64,000 bases of DNA from Embiotoca jacksoni (GCA_022577435.1 JAKOON010000003.1:6507001-6571000), one strand, 5' to 3'. Counted from the stretch's first letter, positions 1 to 11,112 are shown. Numbers and translations are program-made. The notes: generated by a model not told the origin, from the letters alone.

Positions 1-954
1 TAATTGCAGACACAAAGTGAAGCCACATTGGCCATGTAGTGTATCCCATTTGCTGTTGAAGAAATTTGTTCAGAAACACTTAGTTTAAGCCGTGGCACTG
101 TAATGCAGTTTTATGCTGTTTTTGAGCTTCTCTCTCTGAGATAAGGCTGTTTTTGAAACATTGTGTTTCCTGTGAAATTGTCCACACAAAGTGACTTGAA
201 ACCACTTTGTCCATGTAGTTTATCCCATTTGCCATAGTACTGATGAAGAAATTTGTTCGTAAACACTTAATTTAAGCCGTGGCACTGTAATGTAGTTTTA
301 TGCTGTTTTTGAGCTTCTCTCGCTGAGATAAGGCTGTTTTTGAAACATTGTGTTTACTGTGAAATTGTCCACACAAAGTGACTTGAAACCACTTTGTCCA
401 TGTACTTTATCCCATTTGCCATAGTACTGATGAAGAAATTTGTTCGTAAACACTTAGTTTAAGCCGTGGCGCTGTGATGCTGTTTTACATTAGGCTGAGA
501 AAGTGAGACTTAAAATGCTGTTTTCTGTGTAATTGCAGATACAAAGTGAAGCCACATTGGCCATGTAGTGTATCCCATTTACTGATGAAGAAATTTGTTC
601 GTAAACACTTAGTTTAAGCCGTGGCACTGTAATGCAGTTTCATGCTGTTTTTGAGCTTCTCTCGCTGAGATAAGGCTGTTTTTGAAACATTGTATTTCCT
701 GTGAAATTGTCCACACAAAGTGACTTGAAACCACTTTGTCCATGTAGTGTATCCCATTTGCCAAAGTTCTGACTATGAAACTTGTTTGTGAAACACTTAG
801 TTTAAGCCGTGGCGCTGTGATGCAGTTTTACATTAGGCTGAGAAAGTGAGACTTAAAATGCTGTTTTCTGTGTAATTGCAGATACAAAGTCAAGCCACAT
901 TGGCCATGTAGTGTATCCCTTTTGCTGATGAAGAAATTTTTCGTAAACACTTAG
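1..954 (+). repeat. Domain I, row 1 (left-truncated by the window)
   Basis: Bases 1-83 are the right part of a B monomer. Then come A (84), A (271, TAATTTAAG edge), B (458, GCTGTTTTACATT), A (613, TTTCATG type) and B (801). This is the tail of an X block, matching 3003-3874 at an offset of 2919 until the last B. Private changes include TCTCTCTGAG near 135, where the usual CpG of CTCTCGCTG is lost, and a T at 920. Confidence 0.85.
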
Positions 955-2660
955 TTTAAGCCGTGGCACTGTAATGCATTTTTATGTTATTTTTGATCTT
1001 CTCTCGCTGGGATAAGGCTGTTTTTGAAACATTGTGTTTCCTGTGTAATTGTCCACACAAAGTGACTTGAAACCGCTTTGCCCATGTAGTTTATCCCATT
1101 TGCCATAGGTCTGAGTATGAAACTTGTTTGTAAACACTTAGTTTAAGCCGTCGCGCTGTGATGCAGTTTTACATTAGGCTGAGAAAGTGAGACTTGAAAT
1201 GCTGTTTTCTGTCAAATTGCAGACACAAAGTGAAGCCTAATTGGCCATGTAGTGTATCCCATTTGCTGATGAAGAAATTGTTCGGAAACACTTAGTTTAA
1301 GCCGTGGCACTGTAATGCATTTTTATGTTATTTTTGAGCTTCTCTCGCTGGGATAAGGCTGTTTTTGAAACATTGTGTTTCCTGTGTAATTGTCCACACA
1401 AAGTGACTTGAAACCGCTTTGCCCATGTAGTTTATCCCATTTGCCATAGGTCTGAGTATGAAACTTGTTTGTAAACACTTAGTTTAAGCCGTCGCGCTGT
1501 GATGCAGTTTTACATTAGGCTGAGAAAGTGAGACTTGAAATGCTGTTTTCTGTCAAATTGCAGACACAAAGTGAAGCCTAATTGGCCATGTAGTGTATCC
1601 CATTTGCTGATGAAGAAATTGTTCGTAAACACTTAGTTTAAGCCGTGGCACTGTAATGCATTTTTATGTTATTTTTGAGCTTCTCTCGCTGGGATAAGGC
1701 TGTTTTTGAAACATTGTGTTTCCTGTGTAATTGTCCACACAAAGTGACTTGAAACCGCTTTGCCCATGTAGTTTATCCCATTTGCCATAGGTCTGAGTAT
1801 GAAACTTGTTTGTAAACACTTAGTTTAAGCCGTCGCGCTGTGATGCAGTTTTACATTAGGCTGAGAAAGTGAGACTTGAAATGCTGTTTTCTGTCAAATT
1901 GCAGACACAAAGTGAAGCCTAATTGGCCATGTAGTGTATCCCATTTGCTGATGAAGAAATTGTTCGTAAACACTTAGTTTAAGCCGTGGCACTGTAATGC
2001 ATTTTTATGTTATTTTTGAGCTTCTCTCGCTGGGATAAGGCTGTTTTTGAAACATTGTGTTTCCTGTGTAATTGTCCACACAAAGTGACTTGAAACCGCT
2101 TTGCCCATGTAGTTTATCCCATTTGCCATAGGTCTGAGTATGAAACTTGTTTGTAAACACTTAGTTTAAGCCGTCGCGCTGTGATGCAGTTTTACATTAG
2201 GCTGAGAAAGTGAGACTTGAAATGCTGTTTTCTGTCAAATTGCAGACACAAAGTGAAGCCTAATTGGCCATGTAGTGTATCCCATTTGCTGATGAAGAAA
2301 TTGTTCGTAAACACTTAGTTTAAGCCGTGGCACTGTAATGCATTTTTATGTTATTTTTGAGCTTCTCTCGCTGGGATAAGGCTGTTTTTGAAACATTGTG
2401 TTTCCTGTGTAATTGTCCACACAAAGTGACTTGAAACCGCTTTGCCCATGTAGTTTATCCCATTTGCCATAGGTCTGAGTATGAAACTTGTTTGTAAACA
2501 CTTAGTTTAAGCATTCGCGCTGTGATGCAGTTTTACATTAGGCTGAGAAAGTGAGACTTGAAATGCTGTTTTCTGTCTAATTGCAGACACAAAGTGAAGC
2601 CACATTGGCCATGTAGTGTATCCCATTTGCTGATGAAGAAATTTGTTCGTAAACACTTAG
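955..2660 (+). repeat. Longest run of the 341-bp A-B dimer (five copies)
   Basis: The starts 955, 1296, 1637, 1978 and 2319 are spaced exactly 341 bp. The A member has GCATTTTTATGTTATTTTTG, GGGATAAGG and a right end TCTGAGTATGAAACTTGTTTG. The B member has the CpG-rich CCGTCGCGCTG. Copies 2-4 look identical except for TTCGG in place of TTCGT at 1285. This is the highest dimer count in the window; other rows have one, two or three. Confidence 0.92.
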
Positions 2661-2847
2661 TTTAAGCCGTGGCACTGTAATGCAGTTTTACGCTGTTTTT
2701 GAGCTTCTCTCGCTGAGATAAGGCTGTTTTTGAAACATTGTGTTTCCTGTGAAATTGTCCACACAAAGTGACTTGAAGCCACTTTGTCCATGTCGTTTAT
2801 CCCATTTACCATAGTACTGATGAAGAAATTTGTTCGTAAACACTTAG

Positions 2848-3002
2848 TTTAAGCCGTGGCGCTGTGATGCAGTTTTACATTAGGCTGAGAAAGTGAGACT
2901 TGAAATGCTGTTTTCTGTCTAATTGCAGACACAAAGTGAAGCCACATTGGCCATGTAGTGTATCCCATTTGCTGTTGAAGAAATTTGTTCAGAAACACTT
3001 AG
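2848..3002 (+). repeat. Reference B monomer (155 bp)
   Basis: This is a typical short monomer. It carries CCGTGGCGCTGTGATGCAG, TTTTACATTAGGCTGAG, AAAGTGAGACTTGAAATG, CTGTTTTCTGTCTAATTGC, then ACAAAGTGAAGCCACATTGG, CCATGTAGTGTATCCC and a GTTGAAGAAATTTGTTCAG end. Against A it lacks the GAGATAAGG segment and has only a partial dyad (ACAAAGTG against CACATTGG). Some copies are 154 bp because one T is missing in GAAGAAATTGTTCG. A plus B is 342 bp. Confidence 0.93.
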
Positions 3003-3189
3003 TTTAAGCCGTGGCACTGTAATGCAGTTTTATGCTGTTTTTGAGCTTCTCTCGCTGAGATAAGGCTGTTTTTGAAACATTGTGTTTCCTGTGAAATTGT
3101 CCACACAAAGTGACTTGAAACCACTTTGTCCATGTAGTTTATCCCATTTGCCATAGTACTGATGAAGAAATTTGTTCGTAAACACTTAA
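3003..3189 (+). repeat. Reference A monomer (187 bp)
   Basis: This is a typical long monomer. In order it carries CCGTGGCACTGTAATGCAG, GCTGTTTTTGAGCTTCTCTC, GCTGAGATAAGG, TTTTTGAAACATTGTG, then the dyad arms ACAAAGTG and CACTTTGT, then GTTTATCCCATTTGCCATAG and GATGAAGAAATTTGTTCG. Subtypes differ at fixed places: GCATTTTTATG with GGGATAAGG (Z dimers), GCAGTTTCATG with TGTATTTCC (188 bp), TTACGCTG, and a TAATTTAAG left edge with GTAGTTTTATG. These subtypes occur in set orders and define the higher-order repeats. Confidence 0.93.
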
Positions 3190-3976
3190 TTTAAGCCGTG
3201 GCACTGTAATGTAGTTTTATGCTGTTTTTGAGCTTCTCTCGCTGAGATAAGGCTGTTTTTGAAACATTGTGTTTACTGTGAAATTGTCCACACAAAGTGA
3301 CTTGAAACCACTTTGTCCATGTACTTTATCCCATTTGCCATAGTACTGATGAAGAAATTTGTTCGTAAACACTTAGTTTAAGCCGTGGCGCTGTGATGCT
3401 GTTTTACATTAGGCTGAGAAAGTGAGACTTAAAATGCTGTTTTCTGTGTAATTGCAGATACAAAGTGAAGCCACATTGGCCATGTAGTGTATCCCATTTA
3501 CTGATGAAGAAATTTGTTCGTAAACACTTAGTTTAAGCCGTGGCACTGTAATGCAGTTTCATGCTGTTTTTGAGCTTCTCTCGCTGAGATAAGGCTGTTT
3601 TTGAAACATTGTATTTCCTGTGAAATTGTCCACACAAAGTGACTTGAAACCACTTTGTCCATGTAGTGTATCCCATTTGCCAAAGTTCTGACTATGAAAC
3701 TTGTTTGTGAAACACTTAGTTTAAGCCGTGGCGCTGTGATGCAGTTTTACATTAGGCTGAGAAAGTGAGACTTAAAATGCTGTTTTCTGTGTAATTGCAG
3801 ATACAAAGTGAAGCCTAATTGGCCATGTAGTGTATCCCATTTGCTGTTGAAGAAATTTGTTCAGAAACACTGAGTTTAAGCCGTGGCACTGTAATGCAGT
3901 TTTATGCTGTTTTTGAGCTTCTCTCGCTGAGATAAGGCTGTTTTTGAAACATTGTGTTTCCTGTGAAATTGTCCAC

Positions 3977-4001
3977 ACAAAGTGACTTGAAGCCACTTTG
4001 T
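3977..4001 (+). repeat. 25-bp dyad in an A monomer (representative)
   Basis: The arms ACAAAGTG (3977-3984) and CACTTTGT (3994-4001) are perfect inverted repeats around ACTTGAAGC. The spacer contains a further CTT/AAG match, so the element is symmetric except at one position on each side and its central base. The same dyad, with GAAGC or GAAAC in the spacer, is present in most A and C monomers. In Z-dimer A monomers and several domain II ones the right arm is CGCTTTGC, two mismatches. A protein site or cruciform-prone element is possible; neither can be shown from sequence. Confidence 0.8.
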
Positions 4002-4061
4002 CCATGTAGTTTATCCCATTTGCCATAGTACTGATGAAGAAATTTGTTCGTAAACACTTAG

Positions 4062-4229
4062 TTTAAGCCGTGGCGCTGTGATGCAGTTTTATATTAGGCT
4101 GAGAAAGTGAGAATTGAAATGCTGTTTTCTGTGTAATTGCAGACACAAAGTGACTTGAAGCCACTTTGTCCATGTAGTTTATCCCATTTGCCATAGTACT
4201 GATGAAGAAATTTGTTCGTAAACACTTAG
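4062..4229 (+). repeat. Reference C monomer (168 bp), B/A hybrid
   Basis: The left part is B-like (GCGCTGTGATGCAG, TTTTATATTAGGCTGAG, GAATTGAAATGCTG, TGTGTAATTGCAG). From ACAAAGTG rightwards it is A-like (ACTTGAAGC, CACTTTGTCCATGTAG, TTTATCCCATTTGCCATAG, TACTGATGAAG). The switch lies in the shared word CACAAAGTGA, so an exchange between misaligned B and A monomers is the simple explanation. C occurs about 31 times at fixed HOR positions, so it is an established component. TATATTAGG and GAATTGAAATG mark nearly all copies. Confidence 0.9.
4145..4169 (+). repeat. 25-bp dyad in a C monomer (representative)
   Basis: The same arms ACAAAGTG and CACTTTGT occur here with the ACTTGAAGC spacer. In C the dyad follows GCAGAC instead of GTCCAC, so the element is kept although the left context comes from a B monomer. 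In the GCGGTGTG form of C (Q modules) the spacer is ATTTGAAGC, which leaves the arms intact. Confidence 0.78.
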
Positions 4230-4571
4230 TTTAAGCCGTGGCACTGTAATGCAGTTTCATGCTGTTTTTGAGCTTCTCTCGCTGAGATAAGGCTGTTTTT
4301 GAAACATTGTATTTCCTGTGAAATTGTCCACACAAAGTGACTTGAAACCACTTTGTCCATGTAGTGTATCCCATTTGCCAAAGTTCTGACTATGAAACTT
4401 GTTTGTGAAACACTTAGTTTAAGCCGTGGCGCTGTGATGCAGTTTTACATTAGGCTGAGAAAGTGAGACTTGAAATGCTGTTTTCTGTCAAATTGCAGAC
4501 ACAAAGTGAAGCCTAATTGGCCATGTAGTGTATCCCATTTGCTGATGAAGAAATTGTTCGTAAACACTTAG

Positions 4572-6280
4572 TTTAAGCCGTGGCACTGTAATGCATTTTT
4601 ATGTTATTTTTGAGCTTCTCTCGCTGGGATAAGGCTGTTTTTGAAACATTGTGTTTCCTGTGTAATTGTCCACACAAAGTGACTTGAAACCGCTTTGCCC
4701 ATGTAGTTTATCCCATTTGCCATAGGTCTGAGTATGAAACTTGTTTGTAAACACTTAGTTTAAGCCGTCGCGCTGTGATGCAGTTTTACATTAGGCTGAG
4801 AAAGTGAGACTTGAAATGCTGTTTTCTGTCAAATTGCAGACACAAAGTGAAGCCTAATTGGCCATGTAGTGTATCCCATTTGCTGATGAAGAAATTGTTC
4901 GTAAACACTTAGTTTAAGCCGTGGCACTGTAATGCATTTTTATGTTATTTTTGAGCTTCTCTCGCTGGGATAAGGCTGTTTTTGAAACATTGTGTTTCCT
5001 GTGTAATTGTCCACACAAAGTGACTTGAAACCGCTTTGCCCATGTAGTTTATCCCATTTGCCATAGGTCTGAGTATGAAACTTGTTTGTAAACACTTAGT
5101 TTAAGCATTCGCGCTGTGATGCAGTTTTACATTAGGCTGAGAAAGTGAGACTTGAAATGCTGTTTTCTGTCTAATTGCAGACACAAAGTGAAGCCACATT
5201 GGCCATGTAGTGTATCCCATTTGCTGATGAAGAAATTCGTTTGTAAACACTTAGTTTAAGCCGTGGCACTGTAATGCAGTTTTACGCTGTTTTTGAGCTT
5301 CTCTCGCTGAGATAAGGCTGTTTTTGAAACATTGTGTTTCCTGTGAAATTGTCCACACAAAGTGACTTGAAGCCACTTTGTCCATGTCGTTTATCCCATT
5401 TACCATAGTACTGATGAAGAAATTTGTTCGTAAACACTTAGTTTAAGCCGTGGCGCTGTGATGCAGTTTTACATTAGGCTGAGAAAGTGAGACTTGAAAT
5501 GCTGTTTTCTGTCTAATTGCAGACACAAAGTGAAGCCACATTGGCCATGTAGTGTATCCCATTTGCTGTTGAAGAAATTTGTTCAGAAACACTTAGTTTA
5601 AGCCGTGGCACTGTAATGCAGTTTTATGCTGTTTTTGAGCTTCTCTCGCTGAGATAAGGCTGTTTTTGAAACATTGTGTTTCCTGTGAAATTGTCCACAC
5701 AAAGTGACTTGAAACCACTTTGTCCATGTAGTTTATCCCATTTGCCATAGTACTGATGAAGAAATTTGTTCGTAAACACTTAGTTTAAGCCGTGGCGCTG
5801 TGATGCTGTTTTATATTAGGCTGAGAAAGTGAGACTTAAAATGCTGTTTTCTGTGTAATTGCAGATACAAAGTGAAGCCACATTGGCCATGTAGTGTATC
5901 CCATTTACTGATGAAGAAATTTGTTCGTAAACACTTAGTTTAAGCCGTGGCACTGTAATGCAGTTTCATGCTGTTTTTGAGCTTCTCTCGCTGAGATAAG
6001 GCTGTTTTTGAAACATTGTATTTCCTGTGAAATTGTCCACACAAAGTGACTTGAAACCACTTTGTCCATGTAGTGTATCCCATTTGCCAAAGTTCTGACT
6101 ATGAAACTTGTTTGTGAAACACTTAGTTTAAGCCGTGGCGCTGTGATGCAGTTTTACATTAGGCTGAGAAAGTGAGACTTAAAATGCTGTTTTCTGTGTA
6201 ATTGCAGATACAAAGTCAAGCCACATTGGCCATGTAGTGTATCCCATTTGCTGATGAAGAAATTTTTCGTAAACACTTAG
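4572..6280 (+). repeat. Domain I, row 3: Z2 and a shortened X, no Y (1709 bp)
   Basis: Two dimers (4572, 4913) are followed by A (5255), B (5442), A (5597), B (5784), A (5939) and B (6127). The second A of the usual A-A pair in X, the TAATTTAAG type, is missing, which removes one 187-bp monomer. The B at 5784 has TATATTAGG, a C-type mark, after GCTGTTTT. The Y block is absent and the next row follows directly. Confidence 0.86.
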
Positions 6281-9215
6281 TTTAAGCCGTGGCACTGTAA
6301 TGCATTTTTATGTTATTTTTGATCTTCTCTCGCTGGGATAAGGCTGTTTTTGAAACATTGTGTTTCCTGTGTAATTGTCCACACAAAGTGACTTGAAACC
6401 GCTTTGCCCATGTAGTTTATCCCATTTGCCATAGGTCTGAGTATGAAACTTGTTTGTAAACACTTAGTTTAAGCCGTCGCGCTGTGATGCAGTTTTACAT
6501 TAGGCTGAGAAAGTGAGACTTGAAATGCTGTTTTCTGTCAAATTGCAGACACAAAGTGAAGCCTAATTGGCCATGTAGTGTATCCCATTTGCTGATGAAG
6601 AAATTGTTCGTAAACACTTAGTTTAAGCCGTGGCACTGTAATGCATTTTTATGTTATTTTTGAGCTTCTCTCGCTGGGATAAGGCTGTTTTTGAAACATT
6701 GTGTTTCCTGTGTAATTGTCCACACAAAGTGACTTGAAACCGCTTTGCCCATGTAGTTTATCCCATTTGCCATAGGTCTGAGTATGAAACTTGTTTGTAA
6801 ACACTTAGTTTAAGCCGTCGCGCTGTGATGCAGTTTTACATTAGGCTGAGAAAGTGAGACTTGAAATGCTGTTTTCTGTCAAATTGCAGACACAAAGTGA
6901 AGCCTAATTGGCCATGTAGTGTATCCCATTTGCTGATGAAGAAATTGTTCGTAAACACTTAGTTTAAGCCGTGGCACTGTAATGCATTTTTATGTTATTT
7001 TTGAGCTTCTCTCGCTGGGATAAGGCTGTTTTTGAAACATTGTGTTTCCTGTGTAATTGTCCACACAAAGTGACTTGAAACCGCTTTGCCCATGTAGTTT
7101 ATCCCATTTGCCATAGGTCTGAGTATGAAACTTGTTTGTAAACACTTAGTTTAAGCATTCGCGCTGTGATGCAGTTTTACATTAGGCTGAGAAAGTGAGA
7201 CTTGAAATGCTGTTTTCTGTCTAATTGCAGACACAAAGTGAAGCCACATTGGCCATGTAGTGTATCCCATTTGCTGATGAAGAAATTTGTTCGTAAACAC
7301 TTAGTTTAAGCCGTGGCACTGTAATGCAGTTTTACGCTGTTTTTGAGCTTCTCTCGCTGAGAAAAGGCTGTTTTTGAAACATTGTGTTTCCTGTGAAATT
7401 GTCCACACAAAGTGACTTGAAGCCACTTTGTCCATGTCGTTTATCCCATTTACCATAGTACTGATGAAGAAATTTGTTCGTAAACACTTAGTTTAAGCCG
7501 TGGCGCTGTGATGCAGTTTTACATTAGGCTGAGAAAGTGAGACTTGAAATGCTGTTTTCTGTCTAATTGCAGACACAAAGTGAAGCCACATTGGCCATGT
7601 AGTGTATCCCATTTGCTGTTGAAGAAATTTGTTCAGAAACACTTAGTTTAAGCCGTGGCACTGTAATGCAGTTTTATGCTGTTTTTGAGCTTCTCTCGCT
7701 GAGATAAGGCTGTTTTTGAAACATTGTGTTTCCTGTGAAATTGTCCACACAAAGTGACTTGAAACCACTTTGTCCATGTAGTTTATCCCATTTGCCATAG
7801 TACTGATGAAGAAATTTGTTCGTAAACACTTAATTTAAGCCGTGGCACTGTAATGTAGTTTTATGCTGTTTTTGAGCTTCTCTCGCTGAGATAAGGCTGT
7901 TTTTGAAACATTGTGTTTACTGTGAAATTGTCCACACAAAGTGACTTGAAACCACTTTGTCCATGTACTTTATCCCATTTGCCATAGTACTGATGAAGAA
8001 ATTTGTTCGTAAACACTTAGTTTAAGCCGTGGCGCTGTGATGCTGTTTTACATTAGGCTGAGAAAGTGAGACTTAAAATGCTGTTTTCTGTGTAATTGCA
8101 GATACAAAGTGAAGCCACATTGGCCATGTAGTGTATCCCATTTACTGATGAAGAAATTTGTTCGTAAACACTTAGTTTAAGCCGTGGCACTGTAATGCAG
8201 TTTCATGCTGTTTTTGAGCTTCTCTCGCTGAGATAAGGCTGTTTTTGAAACATTGTATTTCCTGTGAAATTGTCCACACAAAGTGACTTGAAACCACTTT
8301 GTCCATGTAGTGTATCCCATTTGCCAAAGTTCTGACTATGAAACTTGTTTGTGAAACACTTAGTTTAAGCCGTGGCGCTGTGATGCAGTTTTACATTAGG
8401 CTGAGAAAGTGAGACTTAAAATGCTGTTTTCTGTGTAATTGCAGATACAAAGTGAAGCCTAATTGGCCATGTAGTGTATCCCATTTGCTGTTGAAGAAAT
8501 TTGTTCAGAAACACTGAGTTTAAGCCGTGGCACTGTAATGCAGTTTTATGCTGTTTTTGAGCTTCTCTCGCTGAGATAAGGCTGTTTTTGAAACATTGTG
8601 TTTCCTGTGAAATTGTCCACACAAAGTGACTTGAAGCCACTTTGTCCATGTAGTTTATCCCATTTGCCATAGTACTGATGAAGAAATTTGTTCGTAAACA
8701 CTTAGTTTAAGCCGTGGCGCTGTGATGCAGTTTTATATTAGGCTGAGAAAGTGAGAATTGAAATGCTGTTTTCTGTGTAATTGCAGACACAAAGTGACTT
8801 GAAGCCACTTTGTCCATGTAGTTTATCCCATTTGCCATAGTACTGATGAAGAAATTTGTTCGTAAACACTTAGTTTAAGCCGTGGCACTGTAATGCAGTT
8901 TCATGCTGTTTTTGAGCTTCTCTCGCTGAGATAAGGCTGTTTTTGAAACATTGTATTTCCTGTGAAATTGTCCACACAAAGTGACTTGAAACCACTTTGT
9001 CCATGTAGTGTATCCCATTTGCCAAAGTTCTGACTATGAAACTTGTTTGTGAAACACTTAGTTTAAGCCGTGGCGCTGTGATGCAGTTTTACATTAGGCT
9101 GAGAAAGTGAGACTTAAAATGCTGTTTTCTGTGTAATTGCAGATACAAAGTCAAGCCACATTGGCCATGTAGTGTATCCCATTTGCTGATGAAGAAATTT
9201 TTCGTAAACACTTAG
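6281..9215 (+). repeat. Domain I, row 4: complete 17-monomer HOR Z3-X-Y (2935 bp)
   Basis: Three dimers (6281, 6622, 6963) are followed by X (7305-8518) and Y (8519-9215). X has the order A B A A B A B with its adjacent A-A pair at 7647 and 7834. Y is A (8519, CACTGAG edge), C (8706), A (8874), B (9062). The X to Y region 7647-9100 matches 3003-4456 at an offset of 4644. The first dimer A has GATCTTCTC in place of GAGCTTCTC, a mark of the first dimer in most rows. Confidence 0.88.
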
Positions 9216-11112
9216 TTTAAGCCGTGGCACTGTAATGCATTTTTATGTTATTTTTGATCTTCTCTCGCTGGGATAAGGCTGTTTTTGAAACATTGTGTTT
9301 CCTGTGTAATTGTCCACACAAAGTGACTTGAAACCGCTTTGCCCATGTAGTTTATCCCATTTGCCATAGGTCTGAGTATGAAACTTGTTTGTAAACACTT
9401 AGTTTAAGCATTCGCGCTGTGATGCAGTTTTACATTAGGCTGAGAAAGTGAGACTTGAAATGCTGTTTTCTGTCTAATTGCAGACACAAAGTGAAGCCAC
9501 ATTGGCCATGTAGTGTATCCCATTTGCTGATGAAGAAATTTGTTCGTAAACACTTAGTTTAAGCCGTGGCACTGTAATGCAGTTTTACGCTGTTTTTGAG
9601 CTTCTCTCGCTGAGAAAAGGCTGTTTTTGAAACATTGTGTTTCCTGTGAATTTGTCCACACAAAGTGACTTGAAGCCACTTTGTCCATGTCGTTTATCCC
9701 ATTTACCATAGTACTGATGAAGAAATTTGTTTGTAAACACTTAGTTTAAGCATTCGCGCTGTGATGCAGTTTTACATTAGGCTGAGAAAGTGAGACTTGA
9801 AATGCTGTTTTCTGTCTAATTGCAGACACAAAGTGAAGCCACATTGGCCATGTAGTGTATCCCATTTGCTGATGAAGAAATTCGTTTGTAAACACTTAGT
9901 TTAAGCCGTGGCACTGTAATGCAGTTTTACGCTGTTTTTGAGCTTCTCTCGCTGAGATAAGGCTGTTTTTGAAACATTGTGTTTCCTGTGAAATTGTCCA
10001 CACAAAGTGACTTGAAGCCACTTTGTCCATGTCGTTTATCCCATTTACCATAGTACTGATGAAGAAATTTGTTCGTAAACACTTAGTTTAAGCCGTGGCG
10101 CTGTGATGCAGTTTTACATTAGGCTGAGAAAGTGAGACTTGAAATGCTGTTTTCTGTCTAATTGCAGACACAAAGTGAAGCCACATTGGCCATGTAGTGT
10201 ATCCCATTTGCTGTTGAAGAAATTTGTTCAGAAACACTTAGTTTAAGCCGTGGCACTGTAATGCAGTTTTATGCTGTTTTTGAGCTTCTCTCGCTGAGAT
10301 AAGGCTGTTTTTGAAACATTGTGTTTCCTGTGAAATTGTCCACACAAAGTGACTTGAAACCACTTTGTCCATGTAGTTTATCCCATTTGCCATAGTACTG
10401 ATGAAGAAATTTGTTCGTAAACACTTAATTTAAGCCGTGGCACTGTAATGTAGTTTTATGCTGTTTTTGAGCTTCTCTCGCTGAGATAAGGCTGTTTTTG
10501 AAACATTGTGTTTACTGTGAAATTGTCCACACAAAGTGACTTGAAACCACTTTGTCCATGTACTTTATCCCATTTGCCATAGTACTGATGAAGAAATTTG
10601 TTCGTAAACACTTAGTTTAAGCCGTGGCGCTGTGATGCTGTTTTACATTAGGCTGAGAAAGTGAGACTTAAAATGCTGTTTTCTGTGTAATTGCAGATAC
10701 AAAGTGAAGCCACATTGGCCATGTAGTGTATCCCATTTACTGATGAAGAAATTTGTTCGTAAACACTTAGTTTAAGCCGTGGCACTGTAATGCAGTTTCA
10801 TGCTGTTTTTGAGCTTCTCTCGCTGAGATAAGGCTGTTTTTGAAACATTGTATTTCCTGTGAAATTGTCCACACAAAGTGACTTGAAACCACTTTGTCCA
10901 TGTAGTGTATCCCATTTGCCAAAGTTCTGACTATGAAACTTGTTTGTGAAACACTTAGTTTAAGCCGTGGCGCTGTGATGCAGTTTTACATTAGGCTGAG
11001 AAAGTGAGACTTAAAATGCTGTTTTCTGTGTAATTGCAGATACAAAGTCAAGCCACATTGGCCATGTAGTGTATCCCATTTGCTGATGAAGAAATTTTTC
11101 GTAAACACTTAG
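9216..11112 (+). repeat. Domain I, row 5: Z1, an extra A-B pair, then X (1897 bp)
   Basis: One dimer (9216, 9403) is followed by A (9558) and B (9745), then X (9900-11112). The B at 9745 has the GCATTCGCG start normally found only after a Z-dimer A, yet here it follows an X-type A ending in TACCATAG. The pair 9558-9899 is therefore an exchange product between Z and X. AATTTGTCC at about 9650 is a private change shared with 21925. The row recurs at 21492-23388. Confidence 0.86.

Larger units (their letters stand above)
955..4571 (+). repeat. Domain I, row 2: Z5-X-Y (3617 bp)
   Basis: Five tandem A-B dimers (955, 1296, 1637, 1978, 2319) are followed by a seven-monomer X block (2661-3874) and a four-monomer Y block (3875-4571). 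The fifth B has GCATTCGCG in place of GCCGTCGCG and is 155 bp. That change marks the last dimer of nearly every Z run. The final B of Y (4418) starts like a normal Y-ending B but ends in CAAATTGCAGACAC and GCCTAATTGG like a Z-dimer B, so it is a recombinant. Confidence 0.88.

Noticed and set aside
955..2660. Zebrafish-type AT-rich centromeric satellite
   Set aside because: The monomer length of about 186-191 bp reported for that family is similar to A, but I cannot recall or match its sequence reliably, and the 155-bp class is not explained, so no assignment is made.
3003..3189. CENP-B box
   Set aside because: TTCGTAAACACTTAG begins like the TTCG of the box, but the following A and the CGGG core are absent in every monomer type I read, on either strand.
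3772..4026. 84-codon minus-strand frame recurring at 8416, 13248, 15520, 25524, 27796, 30731 and 33666
   Set aside because: Its recurrence follows the HOR exactly, ending at the same place in each Y block. Conservation reflects recent DNA duplication, not coding. Single-base indels (17813, 18495) break or extend it freely.
6281..7304. Long inverted repeat GGGATAA with TTATCCC in Z-dimer A monomers
   Set aside because: The 7-bp arms are far apart and present only because TTTATCCC is common to all monomers; the nearer dyad ACAAAGTG/CACTTTGT is far stronger.
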